Notes: generated from the letters alone by a model not told the origin. 64,000 nucleotides of DNA from Batkoa obscura (GCA_030770535.1 JASVEC010000007.1:930001-994000); one strand, 5' to 3'; shown: positions 1 through 12,068, counted from the first letter of the stretch. Numbers and translations are program-made.

Positions 1-1226
1 CTCATTGATTAAAAAATATTCTCTTTTATTAGTAGAACGGTGTAAGCTGCTATAATAATAATATTAAAAATGCACATTTTTTTTGTTAAGTTAAAATATT
101 TTTTAATTTAAATTTAACAAAGTTTTATATTATTTTCTTTAATTTTAGAAATGATTTTAAAATTTTGTTAAGTTTTTAATAAAAAAAATAGCTATTAAAA
201 CTTAACTAAAATGTTTAAAAGGAAATATGTATATATATAGTATATATTTTTATTATTGGCTTTATTAAAAGAAATTTTATTAACTTTTTTTTTAAATATA
301 TACATTATTATTAATATTTTCCATTTGATTTCAATTTGTTTTGTGCCAGAAAGATAAGGGTTTCAAAATTGCAAAATCCTATTCCAATTACCTATCTAAT
401 TTGAATAATAAATTTTATAACTTTGTAATAAACGATAGCTTTATAGTATATCATTTTAATTTTTAATTCATAAAGATTTCAATGGTATTATTTTTGTTTA
501 TCATTATTTTCTATTTAAAACGTTATAATTAAATATGTAAAAATTTTCCTTCAGTTGGATCAATAAGTGTGACTAGTGTAAATTTTTTCCTTAAATTTAC
601 AGCTGCTGCAACTCAATTGCAACCTGATTTGCGGTGATTTTTAGACCCAGTTGTTTATTTGGTTAGTTTTTTTAGAACCTAATTATATTTTAGCCTTGCT
701 TTCAAAGTTCTGTTCTTAAGCGAACGGTTAACTAGGTCACAATAGAGTTGTAGGAACTATAAACCCATATCTTTTATAAAAATGAATGAAATAAAAAATT
801 ATTTTGGTTAGAGTTTTCAGACATTCTTCCCTTTTAACTGAGGAGTCAGGGCTCAATTCCTCAGATAGGTCTGCGGAGTACGCTTCTAATCTTGTAGTCT
901 CGTCCAATAACCTGTATAATTATTTAATTGCTATCTTAAGTTGGTTGTGGCTATTAACTAACCTCCTGTAGTTTGATTATGATATTCATTGTACGCTACT
1001 AGTTAAAAGTCTCTTTCTGATTCCGGATAAAGTTACTAAGTTGGTCATAAACAAACAATGCCATAGCCAAGTATTTCTGAAAGACATAGAAAATTATCTG
1101 AATAGAATAAAAACTAAAGTGAAAATTTTATTCATCGAAAAAATGTTTGAATCCCATCCTAAACTTCTTCTAACAAAAAACACTTAGAAACCTCTGGTTC
1201 CTTCAAGAGTTAAAAGAATTTCATTT
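1..1226. other. Gene-poor AT-rich flank with one MITE-like element
   Basis: No open reading frame with coding character was found on either strand. The only structured part is the family B inverted-repeat element near 599-759, listed separately. The rest is AT-rich sequence with homopolymer runs. Confidence 0.5.
599..759. mobile_element. Family B MITE-like element, copy 1
   Basis: About 157 bp with imperfect terminal inverted repeats. The left end reads CAGCTGCTGCAACTCAATTG; the reverse complement of the right end reads AGTTCCTACAACTC. It aligns along its length, in the same orientation, with the copy at 3828-3982. A TA precedes the CAG-type end, as in Tc1/mariner-derived MITEs. It has no coding capacity. 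The class is inferred from the ends; the similarity to copy 2 is seen directly. Confidence 0.65.
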
Positions 1227-1499
1227 TTAAAACTTTGGTTTAAATACAAATTTTGTTGTGTTATCTTGATCTGGGTTAGGGTCAGCTTCTTGTTGTTTAG
1301 TTAATTTATCTTTTTGAGTAAAAAAAGGAGGCATAAAACCATCCGATGTGGTCGGACTATCATTAGCTGGTATGGAATTACCAATAAAATCACCCATTAA
1401 ATTTTCATTCTTGATGACTTCTTTACGTGTAACTGGGATTGAAGAGGTACTATTAAAGCTAATAATGAAGATTAAAGGTAACAATGAATCGAATTGCAT
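1227..1499 (-). CDS. Small putative secreted peptide
   Basis: Single-exon ORF of 90 residues with no recognised family. Residues 1-20 look like a signal peptide: a short polar start, a hydrophobic core LLPLIFIISF at about 6-15, then a small polar stretch. The mature part is about 70 residues, cysteine-free, rich in Asn, Asp, Pro, Ser and Lys, and probably disordered. It lies downstream of Mid1 on the same strand, about 600 bp away. It could be a secreted small protein or a chance ORF. The composition is less AT-driven (Pro, Asp, Gln, Gly) than that of random ORFs nearby, which favours a gene. Confidence 0.4.
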   Translation of the reverse strand: MQFDSLLPLIFIISFNSTSSIPVTRKEVIKNENLMGDFIGNSIPANDSPTTSDGFMPPFFTQKDKLTKQQEADPNPDQDNTTKFVFKPKF

Positions 1500-2115
1500 A
1501 TCAATAATAAATTATTATTCAAAATAAAAAAGTTATAAAAGTTATAAAATTTATGTTTAATTGTAAAGTTATTTTTAATATTGAGTTTTCGAATGTTTAT
1601 TGATATTTTTAACTTAAAAGAGTTCAACTTCACGTTTTTTTAAATTATCAAGTTTTTACTTTACCAAATAAATTAAATAAAAAATAGATTCCAAAACAAA
1701 AAAATAGTAAAATAGTACTTTTTTTTACAGATATTTGAATAGTTTCATCAATTTGTTTAAAGTATTACAAATTATATAAAACTAGCTTTATTGATTATTA
1801 TTATTTTATTATTATTTTTATATAGTAAAATTTATTTGAAGTTTTTAAGAAGCCTTTTATTCTATTTTAATGTATTTAAAATTAATTTTTTGTTTATATT
1901 CGATTTCATAAAGTAATTAATATTAGATATATTAAATATAAAAACTTGATCCTCTTCATTAGGTTTTAATAAATATTTTATTTTATTTTATTTTATATTA
2001 AGCTACCTAAAAAAACCTGTGTCAATTTTCTTTTCCTCATATGTTTGTTTAATTAATCAAAGTTTATATCACAATTAAAAGCTCAAGTACAATAGTTAAA
2101 GGAAAAGTACGCTTT
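1500..2115. other. Intergenic, nothing recognised
   Basis: Very AT-rich spacer between the Mid1 stop codon and the small secreted-peptide gene. Only simple runs such as repeated TTTTA near 1980 were seen. Confidence 0.5.
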
Positions 2116-3717
2116 TTATATAAAAGATAAAACAAGCAGTGAGATGATGAAGTTGATAAAATTAAAATGATAAAACTGACCACTACTAGTTGGGTTAAGA
2201 TAAAGGTCGTTTAAATCCCCTACTAATATATTACATTTAGGGTTTTGGTAAAGATTAGGAAATGTAGTTTCGTTTGAAAAATGTGATGAGTAGAATTGCC
2301 GAATATGTTTTTTAATCTGGTCAAAGTCACCTTCGGCGCTATTTTCTTCGAAATAACTACTTTCTAATTTAGTGGAAGCCTTAGGACAAGTGAATTTAAA
2401 TGAAGCTGGGCAGGATTGTATTACATGGTGACATAGCTCAGCACAAGGTTTCAGTTCATTAAACTCACTGATGCCTAGTTCATCGTATATGAAAGGCTTT
2501 ACTTTATCTTTTTTATTCCTTCGTGCTACAGATTTAGAGTCAAAAACATTATCAGTACACCTAGGGATAATTATACCACATACCCAATCTTTATATGCGT
2601 GTTTACAATCATCACAACCTCTAACTGGAGAATATCTCTTTCTATTATTATCGCAGTTATATTGATTAATTAAATCAGTGAAATTGCCATATATATCTTC
2701 AGCTTTTTTATCATAAATTTGCATCGCTTTATTAATTCGAATACGCTCTTCAATGTAACTTTCTTGCGAACTTTTGCCATCTTCTACATCGGGCACTGGA
2801 ATCGAATAGAAAACCTGGTCGCAAAATTTAAAATTAGTTGCAAGGTAACATTGTTGACTTTTTTTTCTAGTTTGAAAATATATAGGCGGATAAGTGTGAT
2901 TATTTCTATTATTGACAAAATAAGTAGCATATTTTGTGTTTTCTTCTAATTTTGAAAAATAAGCCCCGTAAATTGTTTCTACATCGTCTACTTGATCTGT
3001 TGTTTCTGTCACTTTGATATTTTGTAGCAGCTTTCCTTTATCCCCTGAAAGTACTGTACTACGCTTTTTATAATTTAAATAGCACATTGTGTTTAACCTT
3101 CTGCTCGGCTCAAATTTGAAGTAATACATATTGTAAATATCATTCTCACTACTGAGATGTTTTATATGCTGATTATTGATAATTACTGAAGCACTATTGT
3201 GATCTGAATCTGTAAATAATCCCACGATTGTATTATCTACATTGTTAATATATTCTGTAGTCGATAAAGCGACTTCAAAATTAATTTTACTTTGATCTGG
3301 ATCCTTCAATTTTACTGCAAAATACACTTTCCTGCTGCTTTGATTTTCAATTGTTATATTGTCCCTCCTTATTCCAAATAGATAGTCCTCTAAAGCGCTT
3401 TCGCTAAAATGGCGCACTGTAGAGTCATAAGTAGAAATGGTTTCATGTATCCCAATTCTGGTCCAACTATCTAAGACATTGTCAGGTTCATCTTTTATAG
3501 TATAATATAAATCGAGAGCGCTATCACCATTTGATAAATCGCACATATTTAAAGTAATATATAACACATTGGAGTTTGCTTTCAAATCATAATAAAAATA
3601 TTTTACCTGACGTCCAGTAATTATATCCTGACTTATAGCACCATCCGATAATTTTACACTGTCCTTCAAACTTAAAATGAGATTAAAAAACAAAAATATA
3701 CAATAGTGAAGCAACAT
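2116..3717 (-). CDS. MID1: Mid1-like stretch-activated calcium channel regulatory subunit
   Basis: Single exon, 533 residues, close to the yeast Mid1 length of 548. Mid1 is the accessory subunit of the Cch1 high-affinity calcium channel at the plasma membrane and ER. The N-terminus (MLLHYCIFLFFNLIL) is a signal sequence. The middle carries many N-glycosylation sequons. The C-terminal third, from about residue 290, holds the family's cysteine-rich region, including motifs such as GCDDCKHAYKDWVCG and CAELCHHVIQSC. The last 20 residues are hydrophobic (ending IISLLVLSFI), as in other fungal Mid1 proteins. Family B elements lie on both sides of this gene and its neighbour. The partner CCH1 is not in this window. 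Confidence 0.88.
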   Translation of the reverse strand: MLLHYCIFLFFNLILSLKDSVKLSDGAISQDIITGRQVKYFYYDLKANSNVLYITLNMCDLSNGDSALDLYYTIKDEPDNVLDSWTRIGIHETISTYDSTVRHFSESALEDYLFGIRRDNITIENQSSRKVYFAVKLKDPDQSKINFEVALSTTEYINNVDNTIVGLFTDSDHNSASVIINNQHIKHLSSENDIYNMYYFKFEPSRRLNTMCYLNYKKRSTVLSGDKGKLLQNIKVTETTDQVDDVETIYGAYFSKLEENTKYATYFVNNRNNHTYPPIYFQTRKKSQQCYLATNFKFCDQVFYSIPVPDVEDGKSSQESYIEERIRINKAMQIYDKKAEDIYGNFTDLINQYNCDNNRKRYSPVRGCDDCKHAYKDWVCGIIIPRCTDNVFDSKSVARRNKKDKVKPFIYDELGISEFNELKPCAELCHHVIQSCPASFKFTCPKASTKLESSYFEENSAEGDFDQIKKHIRQFYSSHFSNETTFPNLYQNPKCNILVGDLNDLYLNPTSSGQFYHFNFINFIISLLVLSFI

Positions 3718-4547
3718 TTTTTAAGCAAGACAAAAAATAATTATTGTTCAATTTGACTTAATAATATATTTTTTGTTCCATAAAAATTTAATGTAACTAT
3801 GGTGTGTTTTATGAACAATTTCTGTTTACAACTGCTACAACTCTATTGCGGCTTAATTTGCGGCAATTTTTAGAGCCGCTTTTTTATTTGGATGATTTCT
3901 TTAATTCGTATCTATAGATTCTGGCATAATATCGTTATTAAATAAGCAGTTAGATAGGTCGCAATAGAGTTGCACTAACTGTATTAGGCAAGAATTCTAG
4001 TAGGGACAATTGATACTGTTCATGATTTTTTTCATTTATTATATCCTTATGCATTTTGTGTTTTTTTAAAAAATTTTGAATTATAATAATAAAAGCAATA
4101 GAATATCAAATATAATCAAAATATACTTTCAAATGCTTTATTTATAAAAAATAGAATCCTATTATATTAGAGTATCAACTTCATTAACTAAAAATAAATA
4201 AAAGAATATCTTTTTTTTGTCTCAATATTTCACTAACAATTTTTCCTAATTTTATACTGGATAAAGAGTGGAAGAATAAATAAAAAGCATTTTTATACTG
4301 ATATAAAGTAGTTAATAATAGTAAAAGCAATAAAGTACTATATTCTCAAAAAGTTTACTTTTCAAAATATTGTTTTTAGAAAACTATTCAATAATAAATT
4401 TAAAAAACTATACCTCTGTAGTACTCTAGCTTATTAATATTATAGTTACTATCATTAAATTATTTTACAATAAACCAATACTCGTGGGTAAAATTTAAGG
4501 GATACTAAATTGACACTTATTTAAGCACAATCTTATCTTTTATCTAA
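3718..4547. other. Divergent intergenic region between Mid1 and the Zn2Cys6 regulator
   Basis: About 830 bp shared upstream region of two divergently transcribed genes. It contains family B copy 2 near 3828-3982; the rest is AT-rich without clear motifs. Confidence 0.5.
3828..3982. mobile_element. Family B MITE-like element, copy 2
   Basis: About 151-155 bp. The left end reads TACAACTGCTACAACTC and the reverse complement of the right end reads TACAGTTAGTGCAACTC, so the terminal inverted repeats run about 25 bp and are bounded by TA. The interior aligns to copy 1 (for example TTTGCGGCAATTTTTAGA against TTTGCGGTGATTTTTAGA). TA plus a CAGT end is typical of Tc1/mariner-related non-autonomous elements. 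It lies in the Mid1 upstream region. Confidence 0.7.
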
Positions 4548-6498
4548 ATGGATAGTGAAAATAAAAAAAAGACGAGATTTAAGCTTACTCAAGCCTGTGA
4601 TAGATGTCGACTAAAGCGAATGAAATGTGATGGACATTATCCTCGATGTGGACCATGTAATAAGAAAGAAGTGAATTGTACCTATGATATGAGTACTAAA
4701 AGGAGAGGACCCAAGATCAAAAGTGCTGAAAGTTTGGAAGAAAAAGTAAAGCAATTAGAAGCTCAATTAATGTTTAGAAATCAAAATATATCAGAATCAT
4801 TAGAAAGTAAAGTTTATTTTTTTTATTTTGTTTAATAATTAATTTTTAGAATTAAATACTAAACAAAGTAGTGTAGAAACTACCATTAATGTTTATAATC
4901 ATGGTTTAAATCTTTTAAATGATAGTGAGCCTGATTATACTTTACCAAGTCAATGTGTTGTTGATGACCTAATTTCTTTGTTTTTCAAAATAACTCACCC
5001 TACTATTCGTTTCATACACAAGCCTACTCTTTTAGCTCGTTTGAATAGCGAAAACAAACCATATCTTTTATTGAATGGAATTTTTGCATTGAGTGCTAGA
5101 TTCTCAAAACATCCAGAGATATGCAACAGTAATCAACCAAGATATTTAAATGGAGATTTATTTGCTAATCGTTTACTAACTTTATTAAATCAAACCTTAC
5201 TTTCACAACCCACACTTGATACAATTCAAGCTTTAATCTTTTTAGGCTTACATGCTTATGGTAAAATGAAAGGATTTTCGTCATGGAATTATATAGGGAT
5301 TGCAATTAGATTAGCACAACAATTAGGATTAAATACGATTGATAGTTATCATCATAAAGATAATATAGCAAGATTATCGGATGAAGATTGGATTGCTATA
5401 GAATGTAAAAGAAGGACTTGGTGGGGATGTTTTATAGCGGATAGGTTTGCTTCTTCTTTGGTAGGTAGATCCCTTTATATAGATGAAAGAGATTGTTTAG
5501 TCCAACTTCCAAGTGAGGATGCTAGATGGGATCCTCGATTTACTGTAATATCGAAACTTCCACCCACTTCCATTGAAGAACTTACTAATTTTGGAAATGA
5601 TTTATCTGGTTCAAGTTCTGTCTTTTGCAATCTTTCTTCTCATTTTATTACATTAATTAATTTAAGTGGCTTAGTAACACGTTATCTAATGCATCGAGCT
5701 GCAAGAGGTATGTCCTATGATGTGGACTATCGTGAACTAATTCACCTTGATAATAAGTTAACAGATTGGGCTAGTAGACTTCCAACTAGATTTCATCATC
5801 CTCAACATTTCATTAATTTTAATGCTTCAGAAACCAATGCTTCTACAGAAAGCCTCGGTGATGTCTTTTTAGCAGTTTCCTGTATGTTTGCTATGTATCA
5901 TGGGACACTGATAGCATTACATAGAGGTAATTTATCATACGCTCAAAATGATAGGAATGGTCATGAAATGGTTCTATTGTCAAAAAGTCGATGTGTAGTT
6001 GCAGCTAATGAAATAGGGGGCTTAGTTAGAGATGCCTGGCATCGATTAAGTGATATATCGGATCCATATTGTCCATTTTTTATATTTAATGCAGCTACGA
6101 TTCATGCCAACGTTGTATATCTTGAACCAGAGTCACCTCAAATCTATCAATCTAAAGAGCATTTAGATCGATGCATTAAAGCATTAGATCATTTTTCAGA
6201 TGTATGGTTAATGTCCAAAATCTATCTAGAAATGTTAGAAACTTTAATTACTACTTTAACTTATGAACAAAATTTAAATGCACAAAGTTCACAACTTTAT
6301 GGTACACATGGTACTCCCCATCCTTCACCCCAATTGGTACCATTAACAAGTGATTTTGGTACTATGAGATATAATCCCGCTTCTGGCTATCAAAGTGAAG
6401 CTACTCGCTCTGGTGTTTGGGAAGTATTTTCGATATCTTATTTTGATTGGTTTTATTCAATATCTTCTCATGATCCTACAGCCTTTCAAAATTTTTAA
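4548..6498 (+). CDS. Zn2Cys6 fungal transcription factor with middle homology region
   Basis: Two exons, 4548-4806 and 4850-6498, around a 43-bp intron (GTAAAG...TTTTTAG), giving 635 residues. The zinc cluster is complete: C17-x2-C20-x6-C27-x6-C34-x2-C37-x6-C44. A basic linker and a short coiled coil (about 62-80) follow, as in dimeric family members. The fungal-specific regulatory domain starts near residue 128 with HPTIRFIHKPTLL and includes LGLHAYGKMKGFSSW and the conserved CKRRTWWGCFIADRF. It is a nuclear DNA-binding regulator whose target pathway cannot be told from sequence. It is convergent with the RA-PH gene, with 130 bp between stops. The C-terminus is hydrophilic and the protein looks complete. 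Confidence 0.88.
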
Positions 6499-6628
6499 AT
6501 AAGGATAGTGATCAATCCCAATAATTTTATTAAAATATAAAAATTTATAAAATTTGATTTACTTACTGATTATTAAATTAGTAAAATATTTATTTAAAAT
6601 TTATTAGTTAATATTAATCATTAGTTAG

Positions 6629-9428
6629 TTATTTAAAGGATACTAAAGGTTCCATCTTTTTCTTGCGAATTTGTTGAGAATGGTCTTGTTCACGGGATAA
6701 ATCTAATTTAAGTAAAGGTCCTTGAGTAACCGTAGCTTTCTTGAATCCTGCTCCTTGAATAAGCGTTTTTCCAACTTGTGGCTCAAATTGTAATTTTTCT
6801 TTAGGTTTACTTATTGTTTTTGCTCGAGATAATAAAGTGCCTTGAGCAAATTCAACTCCTTTTTCTTTTTCATTAGATTTACTTTGTGGATATTCTCGAT
6901 TACGATGACTTTGTGTACGTCCTATTCTAGATTGATTTAAATTATTTGTAGTACTGTCATCAGTAGGTGATCTTTGACTATTTAAATAACCAGTGGGTTT
7001 AATATTAGGTTGAATGGATGAATTTGTAGGATTGAAATGTTGGTCCATAAGAGAACCTTTATTATATTGAGCATACCCTTTCTTTGCAACAGTTTTATTT
7101 TCATAATGTTGTGCTAATAATCCACCTTGATTTTCAGGAAGAGAATTTGGTTTTTTATCATTCCAGCTTATTAATGGTCCAATTGATTGTTTTTTCATAT
7201 CCGATATTCCTTCGAGTAAAAGATTATTTGAATCTGATGATTCACTCAATGGACTTAACGTTCCAGGTGTATCACTATGATTGGATGCTGGATTTGAAAT
7301 ACTTCGACTCATTGGACTTGGTGCAGCCTTTTCTTTATTACTGTTATGACCACCAAAAGCTTGTCTATTGAGTAATGTACCTTTTCGAGCAAGGTTACTT
7401 GGACTTATTGGAGATGCTGGCTTATTTAATAACGAACCATTTTGAAACAAACCATTGTCTTTCGCATTAACTTTAAGAAGTGGACCATCTTTATTTGTAT
7501 TAGTAGATATAGGTTGAGGTTTAAAAGATCTATTTAAAGGTTGAGCATTATTTACACCATTGAGAAGTGTTCCACCTTGATTATTTTTACCAGAGATGGA
7601 AGCTTTCTTTGATAAAAGAGAACCCTCTCTAAATACTTCTCTTTCATCTTGTACATCTTTATCTTCTTCTGGCTCTTTTTTAGTTCTAGGATTAGAAAGT
7701 AAAGAACCTTCTACAAACACATTTGGTAGTTCTTTTGCTCCTATCACTTTATCAATATCAGTTTTGCCTTGATCACCAGTTAATACTAAGCGGAAAAGTC
7801 TCTTAGCTATACCACCCGCTGTATCACTTGTCAGGTAATCACTTTTACCGGATGCTTTTGATTTTTTTACAATACCTAAATCTGAAAATTGACCTTTATC
7901 AAGCTCAATCCCAAAAATTGAATTATTTCTATCTAGTATATTTTCATTTAAGAAAGGTGAAAATGGGGATGGTTTTATAAGAAATTGATTAAGTAAATAC
8001 CATGATCTAGCATACCTCAAAGCTAATATCCAAGATTCCAAACTTTCTTTTGAATCTACAGCCATAAAATGAATGTAATCCTCTTCTGGATTTTCAAAAT
8101 AAAGGATAGAAGCTAATGACTTCAACGCGAATAGGTAACTAGTAGCTTGTTTGTTTCTTTTACGAGTCAACAAATAAGAATCGAATTTTTCTAAACTACA
8201 AAGTAAAATTGAAGCAGCAGCAGATTCTGATTTACTTAAATAAAGTGAACCATTTTTTAAAATGAGATATTTTCTCTCCCATTTACCTCTTTTAACTTCC
8301 ACTTGAACCCAACCACCTTTAATTGGAGACTCTAATGGTACTAAAGTTGTTATCTGTTCATTTTCTTTTATACGAATCAATAAAGCATTATTGCTTTCTT
8401 CTTCCCATGCTTCAATTACATCCATAATAGATTCCCATCCTTTCATACTTCTTTCGACTCCAAAGCCCTCGTTTTTTTCAATAAGTAACCACTCCTTTTG
8501 TCCTTCTAATAGACCAGCTTCAATAAAACCTTGTATAATTAAATCAGGTGTTGATAACGAAGTAAGTTGAACAGTTCGTGATTTTTCTTCATTCATTAAA
8601 TAAATCTTTGTTGTAATCTAAATAATCTATTAAAACCCCATTTGGTAAAATTATTATTTATATTACCTTCTTTATATTAACATTTTCAAGTTTTGTTTTA
8701 GCTAAATCAATTTTAGCTTGAATATCATCCAAAGTAGAATTACTGCTTTCTTCATTCTAGATTACATGTTAATCAAATTAATAAAGAATAATCCTATTAA
8801 ATTACTTTTTTTATTGGTTTTACTACTGGTTGGCTAGGTTTTGATAAATCTATTAGTGGTTTACTCCTTATTGTTTTTCCTCTACTAAGTTCTTTAGTCA
8901 TAGGAGCTCCGTTTAATTTACTAGAGACAGGTTCTCTCTTTTTTAAAGGTTTATCATCATCATCATCTAATAATACCATTGATAATCTAGATGATGCTCT
9001 TAATGGGGCTCCTGATTGTATTTGATCCAATTCTTTTAAAAGAGAACTAAGATCACTTAAACATCCCCCACTCAAAGGGGTTGATTTAATATCGGAACTA
9101 TTGGATGGGATTTGGTTTGATATATAATCATTTAGAGTTAAGGATACAACCTCACTCTTTTCTGTTTTATATTTTTGTGCACAATCAAATAGATTCTCAT
9201 TATCGCTATCATCATCAGTATTTAAATCTAATTTATCTTGGTTCCTTAACTATAAATAATATATTAGCTTCAATTTTTATTACCATATTTAAATAGAAAT
9301 AATACTCTGTTTTCATTATTCGATTTTGAATACATCTGTTTTTGAGTTACATTACTTTTAAATACACTATTTAATGGAGTTGATTTAAGACCATTAAAAT
9401 TAGCATTATCACTATTTCCTTTCAACAT
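6629..9428 (-). CDS. RA-PH domain adaptor protein with repeated G-x-L-L motifs
   Basis: Four exons by splice signals and frame: 9306-9428, 8806-9249, 8667-8756, 6629-8605 (introns 56, 49 and 61 bp), giving 877 residues. A Ser/Asp/Lys-rich N-terminus is followed by a short helical segment (LDDIQAKIDLAKTKLE). A Ras-association-like fold follows (about 228-325), then a PH domain (about 330-425; GGWVQVEVKRGKWERKYLIL to ESWILALRYARSW). The order coil-RA-PH is that of MRL proteins (RIAM/lamellipodin), which link Ras-type GTPases and phosphoinositides to actin. The remaining 450 residues look disordered and carry about a dozen copies of G-[STPG]-L-[LIM]. The proline-rich Ena/VASP tail of animal MRL proteins is absent. 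Role at the membrane or cortex is inferred. Confidence 0.75.
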
Positions 9429-11491
9429 TATTGAGATTAATTATTTAATATTAGTTTATAATGTATATATATATATATTTCTTCAATTAATTAATTGTTG
9501 ATAGTTGACACCGCCCCTCACTCTCAATTTATATAAAAAATGATTTCTTTGATTCATTTATCTTTCACCTGATCTGTGTTTTCAGTTGATGTAAATATTT
9601 TCATTCTCGTTTTGTTGGGGTTCAGCCAATAATGCAACTCTATTTTTTGGAAATTTAATAAACTTTAATCCACTTATTCGAATTTTTTTCTAACTATTTT
9701 CATAACTCTCAGTAATTAATAATATTACAAAAATGATATTGTGATTATAAAAACCTCTAAATATTTGATTTGCTTATTGAGTTTTCTTGAAATGGATTGG
9801 AGATTCAATACTATTGATTTAAATGGTCGTTTTTTTACTTAAAATTAAGAGAAATAAACATTATATTTTAACTAGAATAATGACTGTAATAACAACGGTA
9901 TTAAATCTTTATTTGGCTTAAAAACAATTTTTCTTATTGAAAGAAACCTTAATAGTTATAAGTTGACACCGGAACAATTTATTAAAACAGTAAGAACCTT
10001 TTCTTTTTGAAACTAACTTTTTTCAACTCATACCATAAAAATAAATAAACGTTGTTTTAGTATTCATTATTAATATTAATACTCATTATTATATCATTTA
10101 AAAATTAAAGTAGCTTCTTTTATAAGGGATACTTTTATTAGAATAATAAATTATTAACTTTTTAGCTTTCTTTGGGCTTTAAATTAGAAAATTATGAGAA
10201 TCTATTTGCATAAAAAATAAAAATATTTTAGAAACCTTTTACTGCTAAGGTAGTGTTTATTATTAAGTGTAGTTGATCGTGTTAATTATTACAAAAAAAG
10301 TGAAATTGGCTTGTTTTTTTTGTTATTGTTGCAAGCTTTATTTAGTTTATCATGCAAATATTGTTTTTATCACTGCTCAAACCAATAAAATCTCTCTTGC
10401 AGTTTGAAAATAATTAAATTCAGTATTTTATTATCTTCCTTTTTTATAAGAAATTAAGTGATATCATGTCCTGAACTTATAGTGCGTGGATTTAATATAA
10501 ATGGCAATAATTTACACAATTGAGTGTATTCCCAGAAATAACTTTCTTTTTTTAGAAAAGTCTTAACTATAAAAAATTTAAGCTGAAAAAGTGAATTTGC
10601 TTTAAACAACTTTGCTTTTAATTTTATTATTTTATTATATTTTTTAGATGTTGTTTAAATAAAAAAATTGTTAATAAATTTATTTATTGAATTAATTTAA
10701 TTTAATTTAATTAATAAATAATACTAATTATGATTATAGTATAAGGGAATGTTTTTTTGTGTTTAAGGATTTTATTCAGTTTTTCCGCTCAAATAGCGCT
10801 CAAAAGATAGAAAAAGTGATGAAGCCAAAAAAAACACCCCTATAAATTAACAGCTATCTAAGTGCATTTTTGATAAAATAACAATTTTTATAATATAAAA
10901 AACGTACCATTTGTTTTAAAATAGCCATAATTTAAGCCTAACTTTTTATTCGATATTAATTTTTTTTTCTTTTTAAGATATTATTTAACATAATACTTTA
11001 AACTAAGAATTGTTAAAAATATTGTTTTTAAAAGATAACCTCAGCTGTGTTTATTACATTTGAGTTTCTAAAATCACAATTTTTGCAGTAAAAGTTTTGT
11101 ACTTGAGCAATTGCTGACTTATCTTTTGCTCAAAAACTTGGGAATTAAAGTTATTATAATTAAATTGAAATGCTTAAAATTATTTCATTTTATCGTTTTG
11201 TATATAAATCCTAAAATTTAAAATAAAAGTCATTTTAAAATGTCTAATTAATATTTATTTTAAATTAGATTCGATTTATTTTTGCGCAAATATCAGGAAA
11301 AAACGTCGATATTCAACAAAGATAAATGAAATTTAATTTTTATCTCTACTCCTTTAGACTGATTGGCTTATTTAAAGCGAAACTACCACTATGATTGATT
11401 AATAATCCAAACCAATTAAAAGCGATAACAATTACCATCATATAAGCAGGCTTCGAAATCTATGATTAACTGTTTTAATTAGCAATCAAAA
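9429..11491. other. Long divergent intergenic region upstream of FKBP12
   Basis: About 2 kb of AT-rich DNA without coding character on either strand. It contains one family A element (10740-10843), some 650 bp before the FKBP12 start codon. Otherwise only AT runs (for example TATATATATATA near 9467) were seen. Confidence 0.5.
10740..10843 (+). mobile_element. Family A MITE-like element, copy A1
   Basis: About 100 bp. The left end reads TATAAGGGAATGTTTTTTT and the right end reads AAAAAACACCCCTATA, an inverted repeat of about 17 bp. The interior carries the family core CCGCTCAAATAGCGCTCAAA and the arm GAAAAAGTGATGAAGCC. Orientation is called plus when the GTGATGAAGCC arm is at the right. Confidence 0.75.
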
Positions 11492-11818
11492 ATGGGTGTA
11501 ACTAAGAATGTACTTAAACAAGGTGATGGTAAAACTTTCCCAAAACAAGGTGATACCGTATCTATGCATTACACTGGTACTTTAGAAGATGGTAAAAAAT
11601 TTGACTCTTCAGTTGACCGTGGAACTCCTTTTGTTACTCAAATTGGTGTTGGCAGAGTTATTCGTGGTTGGGATGAAGGAGTACCAACTATGTCTTTAGG
11701 CGAAAAAGCTGTCCTTACTATCACTGGTGATTATGCTTATGGTCCACAAGGTTATCCAGGTCTTATCCCTCCAAATGCTACACTTATTTTTGAAGTCGAA
11801 CTTTTAAAGATCAATTAA
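11492..11818 (+). CDS. FKBP12-type peptidyl-prolyl isomerase (cytosolic)
   Basis: Single exon, 108 residues, the usual length for FKBP12, the cytosolic proline isomerase bound by FK506 and rapamycin. The pocket residues are present: [18 protein letters not shown] and ITGDYAYG. There is no targeting extension. The start is the methionine of MGVTK, the standard start for this family. The next gene (12069-12470, opposite strand) is a close paralogue. Bases 11562-11761 are identical to 12126-12325 on the other strand, whereas the 127 coding bases on either side differ at about 24 places, which suggests gene conversion. Confidence 0.93.
   Translation: MGVTKNVLKQGDGKTFPKQGDTVSMHYTGTLEDGKKFDSSVDRGTPFVTQIGVGRVIRGWDEGVPTMSLGEKAVLTITGDYAYGPQGYPGLIPPNATLIFEVELLKIN
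11562..11761 (+). repeat. Identical 200-bp core shared with the second FKBP gene (left arm)
   Basis: Line-by-line comparison shows 200 of 200 bases equal to the reverse complement of 12126-12325. Together they form an inverted repeat with a spacer of about 364 bp. Confidence 0.9.
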
Positions 11819-12068
11819 AGTAAATGAAATATTTATTGACTTTTTAACTTTATTCTAATTGAAAGTGATATTAAAACTAATTCGTCTTTTGGAAAAATAT
11901 GGCGATATAACTATAAATATTTGGTATAGAGGGTTAAAAATATTAATATGACTCTTTTTTATACAATTAATTAACAATTCAATAGCTTTATATACAATCC
12001 TGATTGCTGATAAATTCTACCTCATAAAAACTTTACAATAAGCACGATGTTTCAATTTCTATTACAAC

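Noticed and set aside
840-900. Hairpin-like GAGGAGTCAGGGCTCAATTCCTC considered as a tRNA or ncRNA
   Set aside because: No cloverleaf, no T-arm consensus and no second conserved copy.
6629-8605. Starting the RA-PH protein at the internal Met at 8596
   Set aside because: Three upstream exons join in frame with good GT-AG sites and add an N-terminal region and coil, so the longer model is preferred.
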